The notes beneath the pieces were generated by a model, which was not told the DNA's origin, searched no databases, and saw only the letters and a program-made list of their open reading frames with translations. Below, in pieces: positions 50,894 to 58,377 of a stretch of DNA of 64,000 nt; position 1 is the first letter of the stretch, and every line of letters starts with the position of its first letter. The stretch lies in assembly GCA_035507155.1 (NCBI GenBank), contig DATJOK010000024.1:44704-108703 (forward strand), given 5' to 3'. The translations under genes were made by a program, and so were the position numbers. Source of the DNA: DASZHJ01 sp035507155 (GTDB taxonomy: Bacteria > Pseudomonadota > Alphaproteobacteria > ATCC43930 > CGMCC-115725).

Positions 50894-51256
50894 TTGACGA
50901 CCGATTTCGCCTGCTCCTGGGCTCCCCAATCGCGAAGGGGTCCGCGAACCATGATGCGCTGGTTTTTCGCCGTGGTGGCAACGGCCTTCCTCGAGCTCGT
51001 GACCCTGGTCGCGGTGGCGCTCTGGACTCTCGATGATTTCAGCGCCATCAAGCTCGGGGTTGGCGGAGCCGTGGCCCTGGCCGCGGCCACCATCGTCGCC
51101 GTATGGTCAGGCGTGCGCCTGGTCAGCACGGGCCTGCGTCAGGCCCGGCGCCGCCGGGACCGTGAGCGCGATCGCGGCCCCGATGCCGAGCCCGCGCTTC
51201 ATCTGGTCGAGGCCGAGCCTGAGCCGAGGTTCCGCGAACGGCCGCCCGCCGCATAG
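50894..51256 (+). CDS. Small two-helix membrane protein of unknown function
   Basis: Up to 120 residues from TTG at 50894, which has AGGAGG 6 bp upstream; ATG at 50951 is an alternative. Two hydrophobic segments (MRWFFAVVATAFLELVTLVA; GVGGAVALAAATIVAVWSG) are followed by an Arg/Glu-rich tail of about 40 residues. No family recognised. Follows the 31-residue peptide gene closely and shares its probable control by the OmpR-type regulator. The 3' end overlaps queC by 58 bp in convergent orientation. Confidence 0.65.
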   Translation: MTTDFACSWAPQSRRGPRTMMRWFFAVVATAFLELVTLVAVALWTLDDFSAIKLGVGGAVALAAATIVAVWSGVRLVSTGLRQARRRRDRERDRGPDAEPALHLVEAEPEPRFRERPPAA

Positions 51257-51936
51257 CTCTCGTAGCCGCGCCGGCGCAGCGCGCAGGCCGGACATTCGCC
51301 GCAGCCGGTGCCCCAGTCGTGGCGGTGGGTACGATCGCCCAGATAGCAGCTCAGGGTCTCGTCGCGGATGATCTCCACCAGGCGCTCGCCGCCGAGCCGG
51401 TGCGCCAGCGCCCAGGTCTCTGCCTTGTCGAGCCACATCAGCGGCGTCTCGATGACGAGCCGGCTCTCCATGCCGAGGTTGAGCGTCGCCTGCAGCGCCT
51501 TCAGCGTGTCGTCGCGGCAATCCGGATAGCCTGAGAAATCGGTCTCGCACATGCCACCCACCAGGTGCTTGATGCCGCGGCGATAGGCGATGGCGGCGGC
51601 CACCGTGAAGAACAACAGGTTGCGGCCAGGCACGAAGGTATTGGGGAGCCCATTCGCCTGCATCCGGATCGCTGTCTCGGTGGTGAGCGCGCTGTCGCCG
51701 ATCTCGGCGATGACGCCGAGGTCGATCACCCGATCCTCGCCAAGCCGATCGGCCCAGTGCGGGAACGCGTCGCGGATGGCGGCGAGAACGGGCTCGCGGC
51801 AGTCGAGCTCGACGCGATGGCGCTGGCGATAGTCGAAGCCCAGCGTCTCGACCCGCGGCCAACGGTCGAGCGCCCAGGCAAGGCAGGTGGTGGAATCCTG
51901 CCCGCCGGAGAACAGCACCAGGGCGGTGTCGCTCAT
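51199..51936 (-). CDS. queC: 7-Cyano-7-deazaguanine synthase (QueC)
   Basis: 245-residue ATP-dependent enzyme converting carboxydeazaguanine plus ammonia to preQ0 in queuosine synthesis. The PP-loop is ALVLFSGGQDSTTCLAWAL; GFDYRQRHRVEL, PGRNLLFFTVAAAIAYRRG and the zinc cysteines in GTGCGECPACALRRRGY are all present. No queD, queE or queF is nearby. The start overlaps the DUF1989 gene stop by 4 bp, tying it to an unrelated family. May be the housekeeping QueC or a paralogue with another amide-to-nitrile role. Confidence 0.93.
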   Translation of the reverse strand: MSDTALVLFSGGQDSTTCLAWALDRWPRVETLGFDYRQRHRVELDCREPVLAAIRDAFPHWADRLGEDRVIDLGVIAEIGDSALTTETAIRMQANGLPNTFVPGRNLLFFTVAAAIAYRRGIKHLVGGMCETDFSGYPDCRDDTLKALQATLNLGMESRLVIETPLMWLDKAETWALAHRLGGERLVEIIRDETLSCYLGDRTHRHDWGTGCGECPACALRRRGYESYAAGGRSRNLGSGSASTR

Positions 51937-52568
51937 GCCAGAACCGAAACCTCGATCGGCGTCGGCTCGAAACCGTTGCAGGGGTTGAAGCGCTGCGGGC
52001 AGTTGGAGATGACCGCGATGGTATCGCTCAGCGCCTCCACCTCGACGTGATCACCCGGCTTTGAGAGGCCGGGCTTGATGTCGGTGGCGCCCTCCGCGGT
52101 CACCGGCACGTACATGAAGAAGTTGACGTTGGCGACGATGTCGGCGGCGCCGAGGTTCCAGCGCTTGAGCTCCTCGGTGAAATTCGTGCGGCAGCTCGGC
52201 GTGTCCTTGACCCCGTAGCGCACCAGGTTCATCGGCGTGCTGCAGCAGCCGGCGATGGTGTCGTGAAAGCCGCAGCTGTCCGCGGTCACCTTCATCAGCG
52301 CCCGTGCGTGGTCGGAATAGAGCACCGTCCCCTTGGCGATATAGACCGAGCCCTGCATCTTGATCGTGTTGCCGGCGTTGTAGCGGTCACGCGGATCCTC
52401 GGCGGAATAGCAGAGGAAATCCACCGCCTGCGTCCCCTCGAGATCGACGATGCGCAGCGTCTCGCCCTTGGCCAGCCGCGCCGACCAGCGGCCGCCGGCA
52501 GGAACCACGGTGCGGGAGATCACGCGTCGGCCGGCGTCGTCGATCGCTTGCGGTGGATTTTCGCCCAT
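51933..52568 (-). CDS. DUF1989 (urea-carboxylase-associated) family protein
   Basis: 211 residues. Motifs VVPAGGRWSARLAKGETLRI, DFLCYSAEDPRDRYNAGNT, FHDTIAGCCSTPMNL and VNFFMYVPV are typical of DUF1989, a family that includes the carboxyguanidine deiminase subunits next to guanidine (urea) carboxylases. Here there is one copy and no carboxylase, so another deiminase or amidohydrolase activity is possible. ATG at 52568 has CAGGAG upstream. Overlaps queC by 4 bp and is divergent from the racemase-superfamily gene by 98 bp. Confidence 0.88.
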   Translation of the reverse strand: MGENPPQAIDDAGRRVISRTVVPAGGRWSARLAKGETLRIVDLEGTQAVDFLCYSAEDPRDRYNAGNTIKMQGSVYIAKGTVLYSDHARALMKVTADSCGFHDTIAGCCSTPMNLVRYGVKDTPSCRTNFTEELKRWNLGAADIVANVNFFMYVPVTAEGATDIKPGLSKPGDHVEVEALSDTIAVISNCPQRFNPCNGFEPTPIEVSVLA

Positions 52569-52666
52569 TCGATTCTCCTGCAGGAAGTGCCGCCGCGCGG
52601 GCTTGCGCCCAGCGGCCATTATGGGATCGAATGCAAGGCGGATGCCATAGGGGAGGGAGCGTCTCG

Positions 52667-53410
52667 ATGAGCGCGGGAATCGGCACGTCGGCATCGCGCC
52701 GGATCGGCATGCTGACGCCGTCCTCGAATACGGTGCTGGAGCCGATGACCCAGGCCATGCTGGCCGGCCGCGACGACGTCACCGTGCATTTCGCCCGTTT
52801 CCGCGTCGTCGAGATCTCCATGGCGGGAAACGCGCTTGGGCAGTTCCAGTACGAGCCGCTGCTCGAGGCGGCGCGGCTGCTGGCGGATGCCAGGGTACAT
52901 GCCATCGCCTGGAACGGCACCTCCGGGGGCTGGCTCGGCCTCGACGTCGACCGCGAGCTCTGCCGGCGGATCGAGGATGCGACCGGCATTCCCGCCACCA
53001 CCTCCACCCTGGCGCTTGCCGAGACGCTTGAGCGCACCGGCGCCCGCTCCCTGGGCTGGGCCACGCCCTACCTCGACGAGATTCAGGCCCGGATCCTCGC
53101 CACCTTCGACAAGGCAGGCTTCCCTTGCCGCGGCGAGCGCCATCTGCGCGATCGCGGCAATTTCTCTTTCGCGGAGATCGCGCCGGCGACCATCGCGGAG
53201 ATGGTGCGGGCAGTGGCGACGGAACGACCGGATGCGATCGCCATCTTCTGCACCAACCTCCGCGCCGCCCATCTGGTGGCGGATCTCGAGCGCGAGCTCG
53301 GCATCCCCATCTACGACAGTGTGGCGACGGCGCTCTGGAAGTCGCTGAGCCTCGCCGGTATCAATCCTGCGACCGTGCGCGGCTGGGGGCGTCTCTTCGG
53401 AGTCACGTGA
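52667..53410 (+). CDS. Asp/Glu racemase superfamily, maleate isomerase/arylmalonate decarboxylase-like
   Basis: 247 residues: RRIGMLTPSSNTVLEPMTQA, HAIAWNGTSGGWLGLDV, TTSTLALAETLERTG and AIFCTNLRAAHLVADLE. The first catalytic position is Thr85 (NGTSG), not Cys, while Cys195 is retained. Maleate isomerase uses two cysteines; arylmalonate decarboxylase keeps only the second, so this pattern is decarboxylase-like. ATG at 52667 follows GGGAGGGAG. Its stop overlaps the monooxygenase start by one base (TGATG). Confidence 0.88.
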   Translation: MSAGIGTSASRRIGMLTPSSNTVLEPMTQAMLAGRDDVTVHFARFRVVEISMAGNALGQFQYEPLLEAARLLADARVHAIAWNGTSGGWLGLDVDRELCRRIEDATGIPATTSTLALAETLERTGARSLGWATPYLDEIQARILATFDKAGFPCRGERHLRDRGNFSFAEIAPATIAEMVRAVATERPDAIAIFCTNLRAAHLVADLERELGIPIYDSVATALWKSLSLAGINPATVRGWGRLFGVT

Positions 53411-55161
53411 TGATGATCGAGACGGAAACCGCCGCCGCCGAGGTGCAGGACTGGCTGCAGCGGTTCGAGCGCGCGCTGGCGGAAGCCGACGGCGCGCGCC
53501 TTCGGTCGCTCTTTCACGCGGAAAGCTACTGGCGCGACGTGCTGGCGCTCAGCTGGCGGCTCCAGACCGTTTCTGGAGCGGACGCGATCTCACGGGAGTT
53601 CGAAGCCTGCGCTCGCCAGGCGTCTCCGCGCGCCTTCGGCATCGACCCGGCGCGCACGCCCCCGTGTCTCGTGACCCGGGCCGGCATTCGCGCGGTCGAG
53701 GCGATCTTCCGCTTCGAGACCGTCGAGGGCCACGGCAGCGGCGTGCTGCGGCTCATTGCCGACGGCGGGCAGCCCAAGGCCTGGACGCTCCTCACCGCCC
53801 TCGACGAGATCCGGGGCGCCGGAGAGGCGATCGGCGCGTCGCGGCCGCACGGGGAGTCCTATTCGCGGAATTTCCGCGGTCCGAACTGGCTCGATCTCCG
53901 GCGAGCCGCGGCCGCCTATGCCGATCGCGAGCCGGTGGTTCTGGTGGTGGGCGGCGGTCAGGCCGGCCTTTCGATCGCCGCGCGGTTGACGCAGCTCGAG
54001 ATCGACACGCTGGTCGTCGATCGCGAGAAGCGCGTCGGCGACAACTGGCGCAATCGCTATCACGCGCTGACCCTGCATAATCAGGTGCAGGTCAATCATC
54101 TCCCCTACATGCCGTTCCCGCCGAACTGGCCGGTCTACATTCCCAAGGACAAGCTTGCGGGCTGGTTCGAGGCCTATGCGGAGGCGATGGAGCTCAATTT
54201 CTGGACCGGCACCGAGTTCGAGGGCGGCTCTTACGACGAGAGCGACGAGCGCTGGACGGTGACGTTGCGGCGCGATGACGGCACCGAGCGGCGGATGCGG
54301 CCGAAGCACATCGTGATGGCGACCGGCGTCAGCGGTATTCCCAGCATTCCCGACATCCCCTCGCTCGGCAACTTCCGCGGCACCGTCCTGCATTCGAGCC
54401 AGTACGGTGACGGCGAGGCCTGGAAGGGAAAGCGCGCCCTGGTGATCGGCACCGGCAACAGCGGGCACGACATCGCCCAGGATCTCCAGTCGAGCGGCGC
54501 CGAGGTCGCGCTGGTCCAGCGCGGCTCGACCCTCATCGTCAACATCGAGCCGAGCGCACAGCTTCCCTACGCGCTCTACGACGAGGGCCTGCCGCTCGAG
54601 GATTGCGATCTCATCACCGTCTCGATTCCGCTGGCGCTCGCCAAGAAGAGCCATCAGCGCTTCACCGAGGAAGCGCGGAAGCTCGACCGGCCGCTCCTCG
54701 ACCGGCTGGAGCGGGTGGGTTTTCGCTTGGATTTCGGCGAGAACGGCACCGGCTGGCAGTTCAAGTACCTGACCCGCGGCGGCGGCTATTACTTCAACGT
54801 CGGCTGCTCGGATCTCGTGGCCGCCGGAACGATTCGGTTGCTGCAGTTCGCCGGTATTGCCGAGTTCGTGGCCGGGGGCGCGCGCCTCCGGGATGGCGAG
54901 ACGATCGCGGCCGATCTCGTCATGCTGGCGACCGGCTACAAGCCGCAGGAGTATCTGGTGCGCAAGCTTTTCGGCGCCGAAATCGCCGACCGCGTCGGTC
55001 CGATCTGGGGCTTCGGCGAGGGGCAGGAACTCCGCAACATGTTCATGCGGACGCCGCAGCGCGGCCTCTGGTTCATCGCCGGAAGCCTCGCCCAGTGCCG
55101 CATCTATTCCAAGTATCTCGGCCTGCAGATCAAGGCCAGCGAACTCGGCCTGCTCGATTAA
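53410..55161 (+). CDS. NTF2-domain/flavin monooxygenase fusion
   Basis: 583-residue cytosolic FAD enzyme. Residues about 5-150 form an NTF2/SnoaL-like domain (DWLQRFERALAEADGARLRS). The FMO part has VLVVGGGQAGLSIAARL (FAD site, 181-186), the class B fingerprint FRGTVLHSSQY (322-332), ALVIGTGNSGHDIAQDL (NADPH site, 347-352) and LVMLATGYKPQEYL. Substrates may be hydroxylated or oxygenated at N, S or C. Translationally coupled to the racemase-superfamily gene. Its stop overlaps that of the adenylate cyclase. Confidence 0.92.
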   Translation: MMIETETAAAEVQDWLQRFERALAEADGARLRSLFHAESYWRDVLALSWRLQTVSGADAISREFEACARQASPRAFGIDPARTPPCLVTRAGIRAVEAIFRFETVEGHGSGVLRLIADGGQPKAWTLLTALDEIRGAGEAIGASRPHGESYSRNFRGPNWLDLRRAAAAYADREPVVLVVGGGQAGLSIAARLTQLEIDTLVVDREKRVGDNWRNRYHALTLHNQVQVNHLPYMPFPPNWPVYIPKDKLAGWFEAYAEAMELNFWTGTEFEGGSYDESDERWTVTLRRDDGTERRMRPKHIVMATGVSGIPSIPDIPSLGNFRGTVLHSSQYGDGEAWKGKRALVIGTGNSGHDIAQDLQSSGAEVALVQRGSTLIVNIEPSAQLPYALYDEGLPLEDCDLITVSIPLALAKKSHQRFTEEARKLDRPLLDRLERVGFRLDFGENGTGWQFKYLTRGGGYYFNVGCSDLVAAGTIRLLQFAGIAEFVAGGARLRDGETIAADLVMLATGYKPQEYLVRKLFGAEIADRVGPIWGFGEGQELRNMFMRTPQRGLWFIAGSLAQCRIYSKYLGLQIKASELGLLD

Positions 55162-56756
55162 TTGGCGGTGCCGGGAGTCGCCACCGGCGGCCCGCCACCT
55201 TCGAGCCGCTCGAGCGCCGCCATCGCGTCGCGCAGCGTGGCGCGGATGCGCTCCGCCGCCGGTCCGTCGAGGGCGCTGGTATCGAGATAGAAATCGAGGC
55301 CGGCCATGTGCTCGCTGAAGACCTGGATCTTCTGGCCGGCCTCGCCGAGCATGGCTTCGACCGCGTAGGGAACCACCGGACGGCTGATGCCTTTCATCGA
55401 GATCGGCGGCAGCGGATGCGCCGCCACCAGGTCGCGCACCAGGGCGTAGGTCTCGTAGCTGATTACGATGTGGTCGGGCTCGGCGATCGACTGCAGGCGC
55501 GCCGCCAGGTTGGCCTCGGCGCCGATGATCGTGTAGTCCATGCGATCGAGGCTGCCGAAATTGCCGACATTGCAGAAGCCGGTGTTGATGCCCATGCGGA
55601 CCCGGAAGGGCTGCTCGGTGCCCTGGCCGCGCCACTTGACGTTGAGTTCGGCAAGGCGTCGCTGCATTTCAACCGCCATGTTGAGGCAGGCCTTGGCGTC
55701 CTCGGCAGCGCCCTTGGTCTCAGGGTCACCGAAGAAGATCAACAGAGCGTCGCCGATGAACTTGTCGACCGTGCCGCCGTGCCGCGCCGCGATCACCGAC
55801 ATTTCGGTGAAGTACTCGTTCAGCAGCAGGGTGATCTCCTCCGGCTGCAGGCGCTCGGTGGTGGCGGTGAAATCCTTGATGTCGGAGAAGAAGATGGTGA
55901 GCTTCTTGCGCTCGGTATGGATGGTGACGTCCTTCTGGCCGCTGAAGATGCTCTTGTAGACCTGCGGCGCCAGATAGCGCGAGATCTTCATCGAGATGGT
56001 GGCCAGAAAGTCGTTGGCGGATTCGAGCTCGCGGTTCATTGCCCGGATCGTCCTGGCCTGCCGGCGCTGCAGGGCGATGAAACCGAAGCCGGCAGTGGCG
56101 GCGATGACGAAATAGATCAGCAGATACTTGAACGAGAAGATGTTGGTGGCGAGCGCCTGGCTCACGGTCACTTCCTGGATGCCGCGGACGTCGCCGACCT
56201 TCCAGTCGTGCTTGGTGCTCTCCGCATTGGCATTGTGGCAGTTGACGCAGGCCGGCCCCATGATGATCGGCGCGACCAGCCGGACCTCGCGGGTCAGCAG
56301 CGACCCCGAGATCCTGGTGAGCAGCTGGTTCGGATTGGCGCGGAGAGCCGCCAGCGAGCTGCGCTCGAAGTCGTCGAGCAGGTGCGGCGCACGGTACTTG
56401 AACGGGTAGTCGGAGACGAAGCGGTAGCTGATATTGCGCTGCTGCTCGCCGATGACCCGGCCGAGCTCGAGCGAGAGCGTCGCCGGGATCGGAATCGCGC
56501 CGGGCACGGCATCATAGTTGTGCACCACCTGGGTCGAGCCGGGCGAGGCCAGAACGCGGGCAACGACGTTGCTGGCATAGTAGCCGCGCACGCTGGTGAT
56601 GATCGAATTGAGGTCGCTGGCCTGCCGTTGGAGCGAGTTTTCCGCCAGCGTCCGCAGGTCGAGCCAGACCGCTGCCGGCAGTCCCGCCAGCAGCAGCAGG
56701 ACCAGCGCAATCAGCACCCATCCTGGCGAGCTGGTCGCAGGAGCAGAGCTTTTCAT
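55158..56756 (-). CDS. Membrane adenylate cyclase with haem-binding (CXXCH) sensor
   Basis: About 532 residues. An N-terminal membrane helix, a periplasmic DUF3365/c-haem-type sensor with GPACVNCHNANAEST (CXXCH at about 170-174), a second helix at about 205-230 and a C-terminal class III nucleotide cyclase (FSDIKDFTATTERLQPEE, GGTVDKFIGDALLIFFGDP, RVRMGINTGFCNVGNF, MDYTIIGAEANLAARL). The Lys in DKFIGD and the Asp in DYT favour ATP over GTP. ATG at 56756 has GGGGA upstream; ATG at 56774 is possible. Likely couples redox, gas or haem state outside the membrane to cAMP inside. Confidence 0.9.
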   Translation of the reverse strand: MKSSAPATSSPGWVLIALVLLLLAGLPAAVWLDLRTLAENSLQRQASDLNSIITSVRGYYASNVVARVLASPGSTQVVHNYDAVPGAIPIPATLSLELGRVIGEQQRNISYRFVSDYPFKYRAPHLLDDFERSSLAALRANPNQLLTRISGSLLTREVRLVAPIIMGPACVNCHNANAESTKHDWKVGDVRGIQEVTVSQALATNIFSFKYLLIYFVIAATAGFGFIALQRRQARTIRAMNRELESANDFLATISMKISRYLAPQVYKSIFSGQKDVTIHTERKKLTIFFSDIKDFTATTERLQPEEITLLLNEYFTEMSVIAARHGGTVDKFIGDALLIFFGDPETKGAAEDAKACLNMAVEMQRRLAELNVKWRGQGTEQPFRVRMGINTGFCNVGNFGSLDRMDYTIIGAEANLAARLQSIAEPDHIVISYETYALVRDLVAAHPLPPISMKGISRPVVPYAVEAMLGEAGQKIQVFSEHMAGLDFYLDTSALDGPAAERIRATLRDAMAALERLEGGGPPVATPGTAN

Positions 56757-56904
56757 GGGAGCGTCCCCAGCCATATTGCCGACCGGGCAGATCCGCCGCC
56801 GGACCTGGCATCCGGCGCCCCGACTGGATCCTCCCCTCGGCCTGCCGACACCTTAGTGGATAGGGTCGGACCGGTCGAGACGGGTTCCGCCTCGGTGGTG
56901 GAGT

Positions 56905-58377
56905 TTAGCTGCCGCTCGCCATGCCGCGGTCGAGATCATCGGCGGGCGGCAGCTGCGAGGCATCCCATCCGCCGCCGAGCGCTTCCACCAGAGTGACGCT
57001 TGCCACCAGCCGATTCTGCATGATGGTGAGCGCCGTCTGCTCGTTGCCGAGCGCCGTCGTCTGCGCAGTGACGACGGTGGTGTAGTCGACGGTGCCGGCG
57101 CGGTATTGATTGAGGATCAGCCGCACCGCCTCCTCCGAGGCCTTGACGGCGCGGTCCTGGACCTCGGCCTGCTGATCGAGGACGCGGAGGGCGGCGAGCT
57201 CGTCCTCGACCTGCTGGAAACCCGCCAGCACGGTCTGGCGGTAATTGGCGACGGTCTGGTCATAGGTGGCGCGGGCGGCGGCGATCTGGCCCTCGCGGAG
57301 GCCGCCGTTGAAGACCGTTTCCGCGGCGCTGGGGCCGAAGGACCAAACGCTGTGGGAGGTCTGGATCAGGCTCTCGAGCGCCGTGCTGACGAAGCCGTAG
57401 GAGGCCTGCAGCGTGATCGTCGGGTAATAGGCGGCAATGGCGACGCCGATCTGGGCGTTAGCCGACGCCATGCTGCGCTCGGCCGCGGCGATATCCGGCC
57501 GACGCTCCAGCAGCGCCGAGGGAAGGCCGGTCGGCACCACCGGCACGTCGGTCCGCATCGGCGCCGGCGCCAGCGAGAAGTCGGAAGGCGGCTTGCCGAT
57601 CAGCACCGCGATCGCGTGCTCGAGCTGGGCGCGCTGGACGCCCACATTGATCGCCTGGGCGCGCACGTTCTCCACCTGCGCCTGAGCCTGGGCGACGTCG
57701 GAGCGGGCGGCGGTGCCGGAGGCGTACTTGTTCTGGGTGATCTGCAGGGAGCGCGCATCGGCCTCGGCGGTGTCGTCGAGGAGGCGCTTCAGCTGGTCGG
57801 CGACCCGCAGCTGGAAATAGTCGCTGGCGAGCTCCGACTGGGCCGAGAGCCGGGCCGAGGCGAGATCGGCGGCGCTCGCCTGGGCGCTCGCCGTCTGGCT
57901 CTCCACCGTGCGGCGGATGCGGCCCCAGACGTCGATCTCCCAGCTGGCGCTGGCGCTCAGATCGTACTGGTTCTGCACGAAGCCCGTGGCGCGCGACACG
58001 CTGCTGGAGCTGCCCGTGTGGCGGCCCTGGCCGCTGCGGGTGCCGGCGCCGTTGATGTCGACCGTCGGGAAGAACTGCGCCCGGGCCTCGGTCACCAGCG
58101 CCCGCGCCTGGCGGAAGGCTGCCTCGGCCGCCTTCAGGTTCTGGTTGGAGATGTCGATCTGCCGCTCCAGCTCGTCGAGGGTGGGATCGCCGTAGATCGA
58201 CCACCAGGGGGTGTTGCTCGCTGCCTCCTTGGGCTCGCTCGGTTTCCAGCCCTTGAGCTCCTTGTAGGCGACCGGTGTCGGCGCCTCCGGCCGCTTGTAG
58301 TCGGGACCGACCGCGCAGCCGGCCAGCAGCACGAGCGCCGTCATGCCCGCAAGTCCACTGCTCGCAATCCCTCTCAC
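56905..58377 (-). CDS. Outer-membrane efflux lipoprotein (NodT/OprM family)
   Basis: 490-residue outer-membrane factor of an RND pump. Lipobox ALVLLAGCAVGPDYKRPE; two OEP repeats with NQNLKAAEAAFRQARALV and YDQTVANYRQTVLAGFQQVE. GTG at 58377 overlaps the upstream RND stop (GTGA); an ATG at 58344 and upstream ATGs exist but break the coupling. Forms the exit duct for the pumps encoded just before it. Confidence 0.93.
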   Translation of the reverse strand: MRGIASSGLAGMTALVLLAGCAVGPDYKRPEAPTPVAYKELKGWKPSEPKEAASNTPWWSIYGDPTLDELERQIDISNQNLKAAEAAFRQARALVTEARAQFFPTVDINGAGTRSGQGRHTGSSSSVSRATGFVQNQYDLSASASWEIDVWGRIRRTVESQTASAQASAADLASARLSAQSELASDYFQLRVADQLKRLLDDTAEADARSLQITQNKYASGTAARSDVAQAQAQVENVRAQAINVGVQRAQLEHAIAVLIGKPPSDFSLAPAPMRTDVPVVPTGLPSALLERRPDIAAAERSMASANAQIGVAIAAYYPTITLQASYGFVSTALESLIQTSHSVWSFGPSAAETVFNGGLREGQIAAARATYDQTVANYRQTVLAGFQQVEDELAALRVLDQQAEVQDRAVKASEEAVRLILNQYRAGTVDYTTVVTAQTTALGNEQTALTIMQNRLVASVTLVEALGGGWDASQLPPADDLDRGMASGS

